A DNA stretch of 64,000 bases from Tetragonia tetragonoides. Its lineage: Eukaryota > Streptophyta > Magnoliopsida > Caryophyllales > Aizoaceae. Shown piece by piece: positions 1-12,900 of the stretch. The first letter of the stretch is position 1; each line of letters opens with the position of its first letter. The position numbers were made by a program, and so were the translations under genes. The stretch covers positions 13,621,501 to 13,685,500 of the forward strand of contig CM076142.1 of assembly GCA_038025085.1 (NCBI GenBank). Direction: 5' to 3'. Under the pieces are notes generated by a model that saw only the letters and a program-made list of their open reading frames with translations, made no database searches and was not told the DNA's origin.

Positions 1-905
1 CTCGTACTTGGCTCATTGAATAAAAGAGAATCGGATTAGTGCTACTCAGCTCAATTATAATCAAGCGAGTTTTGACCAAGTACGTTTGCGAGTCGCTCAC
101 AAGTACAGTAATCCGTTTACAGCCTAAACCAAGGGCTGTTTCATCAAACAAGTATCAGATTAGTGCTCGTGCTCAGCTCATTTATCATAGGCCGAGCTCT
201 GACCGAGTATGTTCACAAGCCGCTATTGGCTCCTTACAATCCTGCTTTAGAGACACGCAAATTGGAACTCGATTGAATTTTCCCTTGACCACCAGTCCAT
301 TGTTCATGATGTTCATGAGCCTACAATTCAGTTGAGGAGAGCTCCTGTGATCCTTTCTATAGCAAAACCTTAGAACTATAAGTGCCAACAGTGAACAAGT
401 GCAACTTGCGAGATAATGTTGGAACATGTGATAGTCTGATGGAGCACATGGCTTTCAATATACTGAAAACCTTCATCCTTTGCACTTCATCAGCTTTCGA
501 TACACTGAAAACCTTCTTTGCACTTCAGTCGCATGTTTTGCCACTACATCTAACAGTATGTGATATCCTAGGTTTTAAAGTTGACCAATGAGGTTCTTAC
601 CCCAGCAGAGTTTTGGTGTCACAGCAAAGCACCATACTCATGTTACAACCATAGCCGGAGTCTAATTTTGTAGAGAGCCACATTAAACCCAGCAAGGCAT
701 CAATTCTGGATGGGTGTTTTTGTCGCAATATATACTCTAGTTGTAGAAGCAGCTCCAGACAAGATAAAAGGCATCATTCAACTATCTCAGAAGGGAAAAA
801 AAAGAAGTCACAATATAAAGCTTGTATTATCTAGTGACCCGCCTGCTCCATCTATTACATGTCAAACTTGGAACTTGGAATTGAATAAGAAATTATCAAA
901 GTTAC
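1..905. other. Left edge: last visible GCP4 intron or flank, no coding exon seen
   Basis: After the GCP4 splice donor at 905-904 (minus strand) I looked for the conserved last exon of the family (FNKKSNSLY-like and RFLLRLNFNSF-like text) on the minus strand and did not find it, so it probably lies left of position 1. Two diverged copies of a roughly 70-base GAGC/GAGT-rich segment occur at about 29-100 and 163-235. A shorter direct repeat containing CTGAAAACCTTC is at about 456-525. No open frame here looks like a real protein. Confidence 0.5.
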
Positions 906-3900
906 CTCAGTTATGTGATCCAACTCAGCTGTATTTGGACTATCTTGGTTTTCAATGCTCCAGCAAAATTGCAGACAAAGTTTCATTATACTGTCTAATA
1001 TTCTTGAAACAGAACCAATGTCCAAAAATGACTGGGAAATCAAGGCTGATAAGTACCTACAAAAAAATTAAAAATCTTGGATTTTAGCCATCAAAAGCTC
1101 CTAAAGCATAGTCATTTAAACAATGACTCAGCTAAAGACAAACAGCAATGCCTAGAAAAGATTTACTTTGACATGATAGAAGACATCATAAAAGAGACTA
1201 CAAGTTTCACCCAGTAAAATGTTAGTTTATCTTTATTAAGACACGCAACAATATTCATTCAATCAGTAGTAGGAGTTTCCAGCAAGCATCAACAACATTA
1301 ATTTGTGCAGTTGGTTCCACAGGAAAAATCCACCTTAATACCCCCATAACTCTTTATGTTTTATTAGGATACAATGGATTTAGGAAAAGCAATTCAACAA
1401 TAATTTTACAGGATACGGTAAAACCACTAATACAGAGGATAAGGAGTCCTCAAAAGTTAACAGAACAAACTACAATATAGCATGCCAATAAAGTAAGATC
1501 CAAAAAACCTCCAGAGGCCCTAGCCCAAAGTGATGCCTAGAAAACCACCCTATCCCAAGGAAGATTTCACCCGCCACACTTGTATCGGAACCCTCTGCTT
1601 TTCTTTATACATATGTATATAATCATGAGCCTGACTTATTAGGAGGCAGCTAAATAACAGTTATTATTGACAACTTATGTCGCTTATCCCCATCCTCATT
1701 ATGTCCGACATCTCTGCTTGTGGTAAATAAACCGGCAACCTTACGTGAAAGTTAACCACAAAGCTTGAGACTATACATGCTGCGAATCCAATGAATCAAT
1801 GTTAGATTTTAACTTCCATATGAGGTACACATACTTTTTACACTTTTGATAAATGTTCTGAGTTAACATGATACTTGGCAGGGTCAATAAAGAATGGATT
1901 AGTCTATAAGAGGCACAAATCAAAATACAGCCTCATCCTCTTTAGTTAAGTTCTCCCTATGAGGTCTTTCTCTAAGGCTTGTCCAACCAAACCTTGTGAA
2001 TTTGATTAGTTGAATGTCTGCCTTATGAGATGATTTCTTATAAGTTTAATGCCCTTAGGCTCACAGCTTCAAGACACCCCTATAAGTGCAAACACTATGA
2101 GACACAGTATGCAATTAGGCACTTCCTGGCAAGATAATTTAATTTTTTTTTTAATTTGGTTATTTTAGATAACATGGGCATCCATGCTTTGCTTGACTAA
2201 TCCCATGGGCCCTAAAGTTAACAACCAGGCCTTGAGGCGACTCGAACTTGTGACCTCCAAAGAGCTAATAAACTGTAAAGGAGATCATGAAAAGCCATCA
2301 CTTCAGAGCACGAAAATGAAATAAAACACAGATAAAGCTAGTTTTATGTCCTGGCTACATATTTTTTCACCTCTAATACTTGTTACAGATAAATAATGGA
2401 AGTCATGTTGTCAGACTAAGGCTTTTTGCTCACATTGGAGTCCCTCTTTCAGTTAACTCTACAAGCAGACCTTCTGAACTCCAAATCCACCCAGTTCTCT
2501 GTACTGAGAGTCAGACCATTATAAAAACACTCTTAATTAATATGTAGCTACACAACCAAGGGATTAATTTGAGGGGAAAAAACATCGCGTAAGGAAATGT
2601 GGACATCCTTTCAGAGGGGAGGGAAACTAATGCAAACAATTATAATAAGCAACACCAATGGCATTTAGGAAGTAAATCAATAACGAGTAAGGATATTTGC
2701 TTACTCTTGATGCAAATTCACTAACTCAGTGAAATCACTTGAGTCTTGAATATGCGTTTGTAGTATATTCCACTGAGATTCTATCACATCCACCTGAAAA
2801 AATAAGACAGTTGTCATTTAAAAGTATGAAATTACAATATAACAGGCGATTAATAAGAGGTGTGGTGGGTTATAGACTAATCCATTCTTTATACCAATGG
2901 AAAACTTTTTTTTTTTTTTGAGGGAACAATGGAAAACAATTACAGTAAGCAATACCAATGGCATGAAAGTATGAAATGACGATATAACAGGATTTTATTA
3001 AGAGCTACTGAAATCATAGTACATCTCATTATACATCCCATGAACTCTGGAACAGCACGTACAAACCCTCATCAACAGACAACATTGCATAGGTGCAACG
3101 GATGTAGTACGCAAATCTGCTATTCCTTCATTTTAGTTCCAGTAGGAGAAGACCGCCAAGCAGGAGTACTGAGTAAAAACCATAAGAGAAGGAAACTCGA
3201 CAACCAAGTGCAAGCTTCAAGCCTTCAACAAGTGCATGAAGCTCACTATCAAATAATGAACTGCTATACGAAAGCATCTACCACTAGGTCCACAGTCCAC
3301 TACATATTCATTTTCTGATCTTCCTTTTTTGGGTGGTGAAGTGTGGTGGGGTTAGGCTTAGGGCAGTAGGGGCTTTTTGAAATCTTTAGTCAACTCAAAT
3401 ACACCGACAACAGGTTATGCTCGGGATGAAAACTACAATAGTTTTGTCGACAATATTTGACTTTATGCTCTTTTTTTGTTTTTATTGGTGGGGGGGGGGG
3501 GGGTCGAGACCTTTGGCACAACATTTTATAGATTGTCTGAGATTGTTACAGTAAATAACAAAGCTACTCTCTTCAGTACACAAATTTCATGACGAAAATC
3601 AAAGTATCAATTCTATTTGCATGAACTAGAACTAAAAGTTACGTGTATAAGTGTATATCCGAATATATACATAACTAAAGCAGTACTAATTTCAATTACC
3701 TGGATATAAAACTGGAGGTTCCTGATCAGAAAGGCCATATGCTCTCTAACACGCCACATTGGTCTAAAACGTTGCCGTCGCTGCTGAGACGTTGAGCACT
3801 TTACACGATCATTGCGACGCTTGGCAAAATCACAGTGATCTTGATGCATAACAGAAGCCCATGACTTTTCTAGCTCCATTTGTGTTCGTTTAAGGCGTAG

Positions 3901-6900
3901 CAGATACTGGAATACACGGCGATACCTGCAAATTATGCAATCAACTTATATTTAAAAGGGGGAGCACCCAAATAAAATTTGGAGGGAAAACAAGATCAGA
4001 TATATATTTCCTTCCAAGTCTTCAACAATGAGAATTAAGAAAGCAATAAAAAAAGGCCAAACAACTGAACTTGCTGAAATGAACTAAACAACAGGTCAAG
4101 GCTTACTTAGATAGCACTTCTTGTGTGAAAAACAACTGCAGAGGCCAATCAATTGAATATTCAAGAGTAATTCCATCCCAGCCATTCAGGTCTGAAGTAA
4201 TATTTGATGGGACAGCACCGGAAGTTCCATCAGCATAACCTTTTGATTTAGGTAGATCGACTTGGGATGATTTTACAGCAACTCCAACTGAAGGCATCCT
4301 AGCAGTCATTGTAAGATAATTTAAATTAATCTTCTTATCTAGGGATGAATGAAAAAGAGAACACAATGATAATGGAATCATGTACTGTATATTCTTATAG
4401 TAAACTTGCATTCAGCGCCACAACTATGTAGTAAATATGCAAATAACTAGACAAGATACAAGGTTCTATACTAATCTATAGGAAAACTCACATATAAAGT
4501 TAAGTTTATAATATAAGACAATACCAAAATGGTATTAATGCGAATAAAATTTGAAATTCAAACAACGATATAAATCAAATGCTGAAAACATAGGTAGAAC
4601 TGCTACAGTCACATCAAATAGTGGTTCAGCCATCAAAGAGAGTGACATGTCTCTAACCGTAGTGATACTCTAGGGTAGTACTTATCCTCATCACTGATTG
4701 TCTTCACAGCCGCCTGCACCACAAAGAAGAAAGTGAACCCTTTTACTGCATAATCATAAATACAAGCTACTTGAGTTTGAACGATAAATGTACTACAGTG
4801 CAAACATCATGCCTCGAACATTGAGCATCAGTAAGACAGCTGCTAATCGTCAGACAAATTTGGATTTTAATATTTCTCTACGAAAACCATAGGCATGCGG
4901 CATGATCAGCTTAGGTCGAACATTAAAGCTATCACCAACCCTTTACCCTTTCTTTTTGACCATATGAATATCATTATATCAAAAACAAATCCTCCCTTTC
5001 TCACTTAAACATCCATTTGCCTGACTGAGAGCAAGGAACCAGTTACAGTTTGATTTAGATAAGAAGGAACCAGTCTACTGTGATGACAATGAAAAACAAG
5101 AGAAAGAACCGTTACCATGTTTTACACCTTGAGGCCTGATAAAACTAAACGTTCTTTTTTTCCACGCATTTTTATTGTCAACAACACATTTAGTTCTCCC
5201 ATCATGATGAGCAGACCACACAGATAGGTCAAACAAAAAAGACAACTAACAGCTCAGTGAGAGAGGCACCAAAAGAATTACTGCGAGTGAAACTTTACCA
5301 GCTGGAAGGGCACCATAAGGTCAGCTTCAGCTGTTGACTGACCAGGTGGTAAACGCATTAACTGCCGACTCTCCTCCAAGAAGCACTGCAATAGAAGTTA
5401 AAATTCACAAGACTTGAATGGTTTTGCAGGTAGAGATGAAAAACTCAAGAAAGCTATCACAAGTGCAACGTTTGACTGCTCAAAACATCATCATCAACAT
5501 TATCATCAACATTACCCCAGTGCCTCCAAAGAGGCTCCCGCCTAGGCAGGGTAAGGTGGGTTGGTTGTACGCAGCCTTAACCCCTGTGAAAGTCTCACAA
5601 AGAGGTTGTTTCCATTTGACCCGAGATCCAAAGTGCGACAACCATCGACAACTTTACAATAAATAAGAAGTGCCGAAAGTTTAATTAGCCATTTTGCTTT
5701 AGTCTATTACATTCCGAAACCAAAAGGTAGAGAAGCTTTTGGCTCCACTGGAAATTGTGGCTCAAACATCGAACAACAGGCTTGCTTAAGCTTCAGTATA
5801 GCATGTGCTTCAAACCAATTCAGGCAACTAAAAGATGGGAATAAGCTTTCCCAATTTTTCTGATACAACACTTCAAACTGACCGCTGGTTGGGTGTCAAG
5901 CTCTTGAGCAGAATAATATTTCAAGGATAGCAAATACACGAATATTTTCAAATTTGCCAATGCCTGAGAATGCTTTATGCATTATCAACTCATAAAGTCA
6001 TAACTGCTGGGCTACTAGCAACTTTGATAATCAATAGTCAATCCACTAGAATTCTGTAAATGGCACTAGCACAGCATGATATGGTAAATTTAGGCACCAG
6101 TGGAGAACCAAAATGGCAGTAATAAACTAATAATACAGAAACAGAAAGGGAAAAGGCGAACAACAATGAGAACGGAGGCTTTCCTGACCGTTAACTTCAG
6201 GACCCATGGTCAAGCAAAGCTTGGATACCCATGTTATCTAAAAAAAAATCAAACTCCAAGTTGATCAGTTGTCTGCATATAAAGGCATGCTATAGATTCC
6301 TGATGTTAAAGGATAGGAGAGTATGGTAGGGGGTTAGGGGAGCTTTCCAGACACATCACATTCATTTATCAGCAGATAAGGCTGCCTACACTTGTAAAAC
6401 AAACAGCAACGTGGCAAGGAAAAAAAAGTGTATCATCAATCTGTCCTTCTCTAACCTGAAAAAGATCTCCTTTGGCCAGCAGAAAATAATCCTTAAGGGC
6501 CTTTAAGTGGCCATTCAGATCCGCACGAACGACTACAAGCTGCATTTTTCATTTGACAAAAGATCAAACCAATGCCTTAAAAGATACAGAAACAAATATA
6601 TCACATACAGAACCTGCCATAGATGACTGGCTGAAATAGAGCGAATCGAGTCAACAGCACATTCAAATGACCTTTTGTGAAACTCAGTTGACTCCTGCAA
6701 AAAGGAGCAAGAACTTTTATCTCTAAAAGCTATTATCGTTCAACAATGGGATATGAATCTCCTTTGTTTAATACCGACTTAGATATAAGAAGCTCTATAT
6801 TCATTGAGAAAAGACCAATATTTCACTGAGAACAAACGCATAGTACTACATTAAAAGTCATGAGTCTCCTATAAACTCCTCAACTAAAATTGACAAATAA

Positions 6901-9900
6901 AGTAAACGTATTAGGAGAAAGAAACCTTTAGATCCTGGAGCATTGCTTCAATTTTATCCGCCTCAGACTGTGGGAGTAACTCTTCTCCAGTAAAATCTGA
7001 ATCTGTTGAAGAGTCCTTTTGGAAAGAAAAGCGATCAAAACCTGGGGTTCTGTTGGATTGCCTTGGAATTTGGTGATAATATAATGAATCTTGTGCGAAA
7101 AAACCAGGGCTGGGATTCCACAGGACCCTTACTGCTTTACCAGCAAAGAGAATAGATTCTGCAACGCGCATGTGTACATATTCAGGAAGCATATCCTGCA
7201 TTAGCATGCGGTTAGCATCATCCATTCGCAGCAGTAAAAAATAAGAATCACCATAACACATCGTCTTTATGTCACAAAAATGACAAAAAGAGCTGGGAAT
7301 AAGGGGGAGAATGACGCACTGCTGAAAAGGATGCTACACATTTTCTTTTTGTCCTTTCTAAAATTTCTCTCTTTTATTATTTTTTGCTTTTGGTTGTGTG
7401 CGCACATGTTTTGCGTGTTACGGGGAGGGGGGGAGGTTTCTCCTTGCTTAGATTACTCACATGTTCCTTAACTGTAGTGGAAAGGTCATTCAAGGGTTTC
7501 ACACTTCCACCATCTGTGTTGACAACTCAGTTGACAGACCAAATCAGACGAGAAGCCAAGCACAGAAGTTCCCTGCTAAGTGGTGGCTCGGCTACAAGTA
7601 TCAATTGACGGCTTGTCACCATTTAACTCCAGTAGGGGTAACATGAGTTCGGAACTATTTCATGCTTTGTAAATAAAATGTGAAAGGAATAAAGGATACA
7701 AGAAGTTTACAGGAAATCATAACAGAGAGACCAGTGCCCTCAGCCCTCTACCACCCAGATCACATAGATGTGAGTATGTGACAAAAAGAAAGTCACAAGC
7801 AAATTTAAAGGCAACACCAGATGAGAAAGACTGTGATTGCTCATGGCTATTAGCAATAAACTTCACAATAATATTAAACAAATCATCCAAACTCGCAAGT
7901 TATGGCGTGGTATACTTAGCTAGCAGAGATGAATAAGCATCAGCAGAAAAGGTTGGTAGATACCAAAGATATATGACCCAAGTGCCAATCAGCAAGCGAA
8001 GAATTGTCTATTGTCATGCGTGTCAATTTTTGAAGCACATCGGCATTTGAGGAACCATTATCTGCATCTTTGTCTTCCTGCCTGGCCAAAGAGGTGTAAA
8101 TAGATAAGTACATAAACTTCACTCCCAGGACTTCTGCTTGGGTATTTCCCAATGTACCATACAAGCTACTAACAAGAAGGAAATATACGACTAGCTTGTC
8201 CTTTGTAAGTTATGCTATTAAGAGCTCAGCAACCTCATTTAACAGGACTTGAGCTTTTGAGAATGATCTTGATGCACTCAGGGGCTCCAGATGGCTCCCC
8301 GAGCAAAAGTAAAAACATAGACCAAACCAGATGTCTATCAACGCACACTGTGAACATCGTTGCCACAAAAGCCCTTCCCCCCAACTCCGGGCAGGATGAA
8401 GAAGAAAACAATAAAAGCAGATTATGCTTCTTCCTGCATCACAACTTCACAAGTTTGTATATCTTTCAAACTTTTTGTTGAGTGCATGACCCCCATTTGC
8501 TTTCAGATGTCAGAGTTAAAGTAGACCCTCTCTCAACAACAAGCCAACAACACGTCTTAAGAAATGGCTAGATGGCCTAATTTCAGACAGACTTATCGGC
8601 AACCATTAGCAATGCCTAAGTTTCTATTTAAGCATTTCTCAAAAGCATGTGTCCTGCACTTTCAAAACACAACAAGTTTTCTCTCGAAACACATTAATGT
8701 GGCAAATGGACCAGGTAGAGTACAGATTACAGAAGCACAAACAGTGGTAAATCCACCATGGGGAAAAGGTAATAGTTATTTGTTTGAGAAACCAGGAACA
8801 GAAAATCTCTAAGAGAAACAATGTTGATATAGAGTGATGGGTATGGTGACAATTTGAGAAAAATTTTAAGTGTATTAAATCATGCAAGTACCAGCTATAG
8901 GTGTGAATAGCCGTTTTCACTTTTCAGCATACAGAAGAAGCGCCTTACGAACTGCTGACAACTTTGGTGAGTGGTAGACCCTTTCACAAGTGATGCATGG
9001 GCCCATAGCCACGCATCAACAAGTTACAGTAAGATAGCCAAGATCTTACGCACACGTCTGACTCTCTATGTTAAAAACTCAACTGGCAGGACCACTTTTT
9101 CCCATGCTAGTATGTGGAGTAATTTTTCCTCAAAATGCAACAGGGCAACTAAAGAATCACATAGCATATGTGGCAAAGGCACCTTCTGATGAAGAACTCT
9201 CCATGAGGATCTTGCAAAATGCCATAAACCATCCAAGATGCAAGTTGGTTAAACATGACTTGATGCCCATGCCAAAGCAGCCTGTCATATGGGAGGGGAA
9301 ATAATAAGATTTAGAACAAGAGATATTATCAGCCATAAGCTCAGTTTCATAATCTCAGTTAAGGTAAAGTATGGTATCATCGAAGCAGATGCGATATGAG
9401 TTGAAGCAGATGCGATATGAGTTGAAGCAGACACATCAAGCATAGACCTCAGAAGTTTCATGGGTTGAAAAGTAAACTTGGATCGGTAATATATTGCAAT
9501 ACATTAGATTTGGATACACGTTTCTAGTCAATGGATGGGGAACGGGATCAAAATAGAATCAGATACTCTACCAGTATTTAGAAATTGGTATCATCTAAGG
9601 GTTTTATGTTTAAGTTATCTTAGCTATATTTTTATTTCTTCTTTGCACAAAACAAGTTCAATTATTAACGTGACATTGAACGGTCGAACCTCATAGAACT
9701 TGGAAAAAAAAATCAGATTACTCCACAGAATTTTCCAATTTCCACAATTTTCGGACCATGTGTGAGATTTTTTTTACTATTTTTTGCCAAGGGAAACCTA
9801 TAGAAAATTGGATGATTTGCCTAAAATAGAGTAAATTATCACATATCAACACTGGAACACTGTTTCATCACGCAAATGGCCATTAATGCCAAACAAAAGG

Positions 9901-12900
9901 CTTATGACAGAGTACCTAGAGAAGTTATGTGGAGGTGCTTCGAAGCCAAGGGGGTGCCAGTCGCCTATATTCGAGTTATTAAGGATATGTATGATGGAGT
10001 GAAGACAAGGGTTAGGACTACTGAGCATTTTTCTATAGATATTGGGTTACATCAAGGTTCATCGCTGAGCCCCTTCTTGTTTGCAACAGTTTTGGACGAG
10101 CTTACGAAGACTATTCAAGAGGATGTGCCTTGGTGCATGTTATTTGCTGACGACATTGTTTTGATTGACGAGACACGAGAAGGTGTTAATGCCAAAATGG
10201 AACTTTGGCGGGATACACTAGAATCAAAGGGCTTTAAGCTGAGTCGGACAAAGACCGAGTACTTGGATTGCAACTTCACGAGAGATAGGGTTGCCTCGGA
10301 TGTAGAGATTAAGATTGGTACTGAAGTTGTACCAAAGAGGGATTGTTTCAAGTATCTTGGTTCAGTTATCCAAGGCAATGGCAAGATTGATGACGACGTG
10401 ACCCATCATATCAAAGCGGGGTGGCTAAAGTGGAGGAGTGCGACAGGAGTGATATGTGACAGGAAAATTCCACTGAAATTGAAAGGTAAATTCTATTGTA
10501 CAGCCATTAGGCCAGCTATGCTATATGGGGCAGAGTGTTGGCCGGTGAAGCAGGTGCATGTGCAGAAGATGCGGGTGGCCGAGATGAGAATGCTTCGTTG
10601 GATGTGCAACTTTACAAGAAGAGACAAAATTAGGAATGAAGTGATAAGGGGCAAGGTGGGAGTGACCGACATTGACAATAAGATGCGAGAGACAAGGCTC
10701 AGGTGGTTTGGGCATGTTAGGAGGAGACATCAAGATGCCCCAATGAGAAGATGCGAGAGGATTGTACTTAGGGATTGCAAGAGAGGAAGAGGGCGCCCGA
10801 AAAAGAGTTGGGGAGAGGTAATCAGGAAGGATTTGACTTTTCTAGAACTTACTGAGGACTTGGCCCTAGATAGGAAAATTTGGCGTAGTAGGATCCGTGT
10901 AGAGGACCCTCGATAGAGTGTGCGATTTGCATTCCGTAGGATCTGGAGCTTGCGACTTTTTATTTCTAGCTTGTAGTTGTCTTCTTCTTTTTAGCTGTTT
11001 ATGGCAGTAACCTTCTGTTTTGGTGTGACTTTGGTTTCTATCCCTCACCCTTGTGCTTATGTAGTATCTCCTTACTTGCATGCACTCTTGTTTAAAATAA
11101 AAAAAAAAAACCTTTTGCAAATGTTTTACAAAAATTAATTTTTTTTTTTTGTGGGTCTTTCGGAAACAGCCTCTCTACTAGGCGACTAGTTAGGGGTAAG
11201 GCTGCGTACATGTGGACCTCCCCAGACTCCGTCCTAGGCGGGATTTATACTAGGTCGTTGTTGTTGTTGTTGTTGTTGTTGTTTCAGCTTGTTGTCTCAT
11301 GAGTCGTGACAGGCTGCTAAAACTGTTTTTACAATCACAATGTAGCACCTTTTACAGGCCGCTGAATAACCAGTCCTTAACTAGATTCATATACCGAATG
11401 ATGTTATGAACTTCTCATATGGAGAGGATCTTGCATAATACATTGCCTTCACATAAGTTAGTACTTACTCATTTTCTCGTAAAATAACATTGGTAGATTT
11501 CTATTCCAACTTTCCAAGTACAAACTGCAACAAGTGTTCACAATCACTTGTGGTTTGATTATATGTTGCTCGAACTTGGCTAAGTGTCAGTGTCCAGTCC
11601 CCATACCCACGCTGAACTCGGCCATTTTCTGAATTATGCATGTGTTTTGGCTTAAAGTGGAGTGTCTAGAGTCCATACCCATGTGTCATGTCGGAGTGTC
11701 AAGTACCCGACACGGATACTTGAGGTAAAATGAAGAGTCTGAGCAACATTGAGCTTTTAAGAAATTGGTAAATTTGATGCAATACTACAGTTAAAATCAA
11801 ATTTGAAAACCGCAATAGTTGCAATCCCTGATGTAACACCTGCAAGCCACCATTGCAATTTCATGATAACAATCCCCAGATCAACAGGAAAAGTGATTTG
11901 TTCCCTGATTGATGGTCGCTATCTAGGGCTCCAGGCTTGCTTAACTGTCATTCTATCTATTTTAAGAATTGATATCTTTTATGCCTTTCAGACTAAAAAA
12001 CCCTACCAGTAACATAAAGGCACTTATAATAGATTAATAGCCAACTACATATGACGAATGTTTGTCAACCATCCAGTTGACTAAATTAGAGAGCTAGAGG
12101 AGCTAATAATTTTGAAAAAAGATGATGAAGCAGAGCACCTTGTAGTGCTTGCAGTAGACTTAAGAGGTTTAAAACTAACAAATAGTAGACAAACAAGATG
12201 TTTTTCAGAGAAAGAAAATGTACATGTATATTGATGTAAAGCCGAATGTAAACAATAGAGGACAATATCTTAAGAAATAATTACAAGCTAGCCTAGTTTC
12301 GCTGCACCTCAGAATTGTAAGTACACAAACAAGATTTCTTTCAATAGTAGATTTGTTAGTCCCACTAGATAATCACAAATAGCAGCCACATATGCCTTCA
12401 TGTCCCACTCTTACAAAACAAGAATATCAAATATTAGCATCAGATTTCAACTTTCAAGATTTCAGTGTTCAATATATTTTGATTCTGCAAAATGAATAAG
12501 ATCCACCAATCATGGGAAGGCAAATCTTAAAAAACTTGATATCTTTACCCGTCCTTCCTACCCCCCCCCCCCACAATGTAAACCAAACAGTCCATTTCTT
12601 AATAGACACATGAATTAATCGCAAATTTGAGTGTGTCCGGAGTCCAAACTCAGAGTTCCCATTATCATCGTATATTGTTGTATGCAGAGGCATACTAAAC
12701 CTACTTGGCTAGTAACTTGCATAAAATAACAGCAACTGAATATGCTCTGATACAGATTATGGTCTGCCCCATTGTAGAAGCCCAAATGATACAAAAGCGT
12801 GTATTAATGATGATAGGCACGAGTGACCGAGGGTATGCTTCTACTTCTTATCCTTCATTTAGAAGAGATAGCAGACTTTGTAGAAATAGGGATTGATAAT

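Noticed and set aside
185..427. 80-residue minus-strand ORF as the missing last GCP4 exon
   Set aside because: Its text does not match the conserved GCP4 C-terminus, and no suitable acceptor gives the expected FNKKSNSLY-like start.
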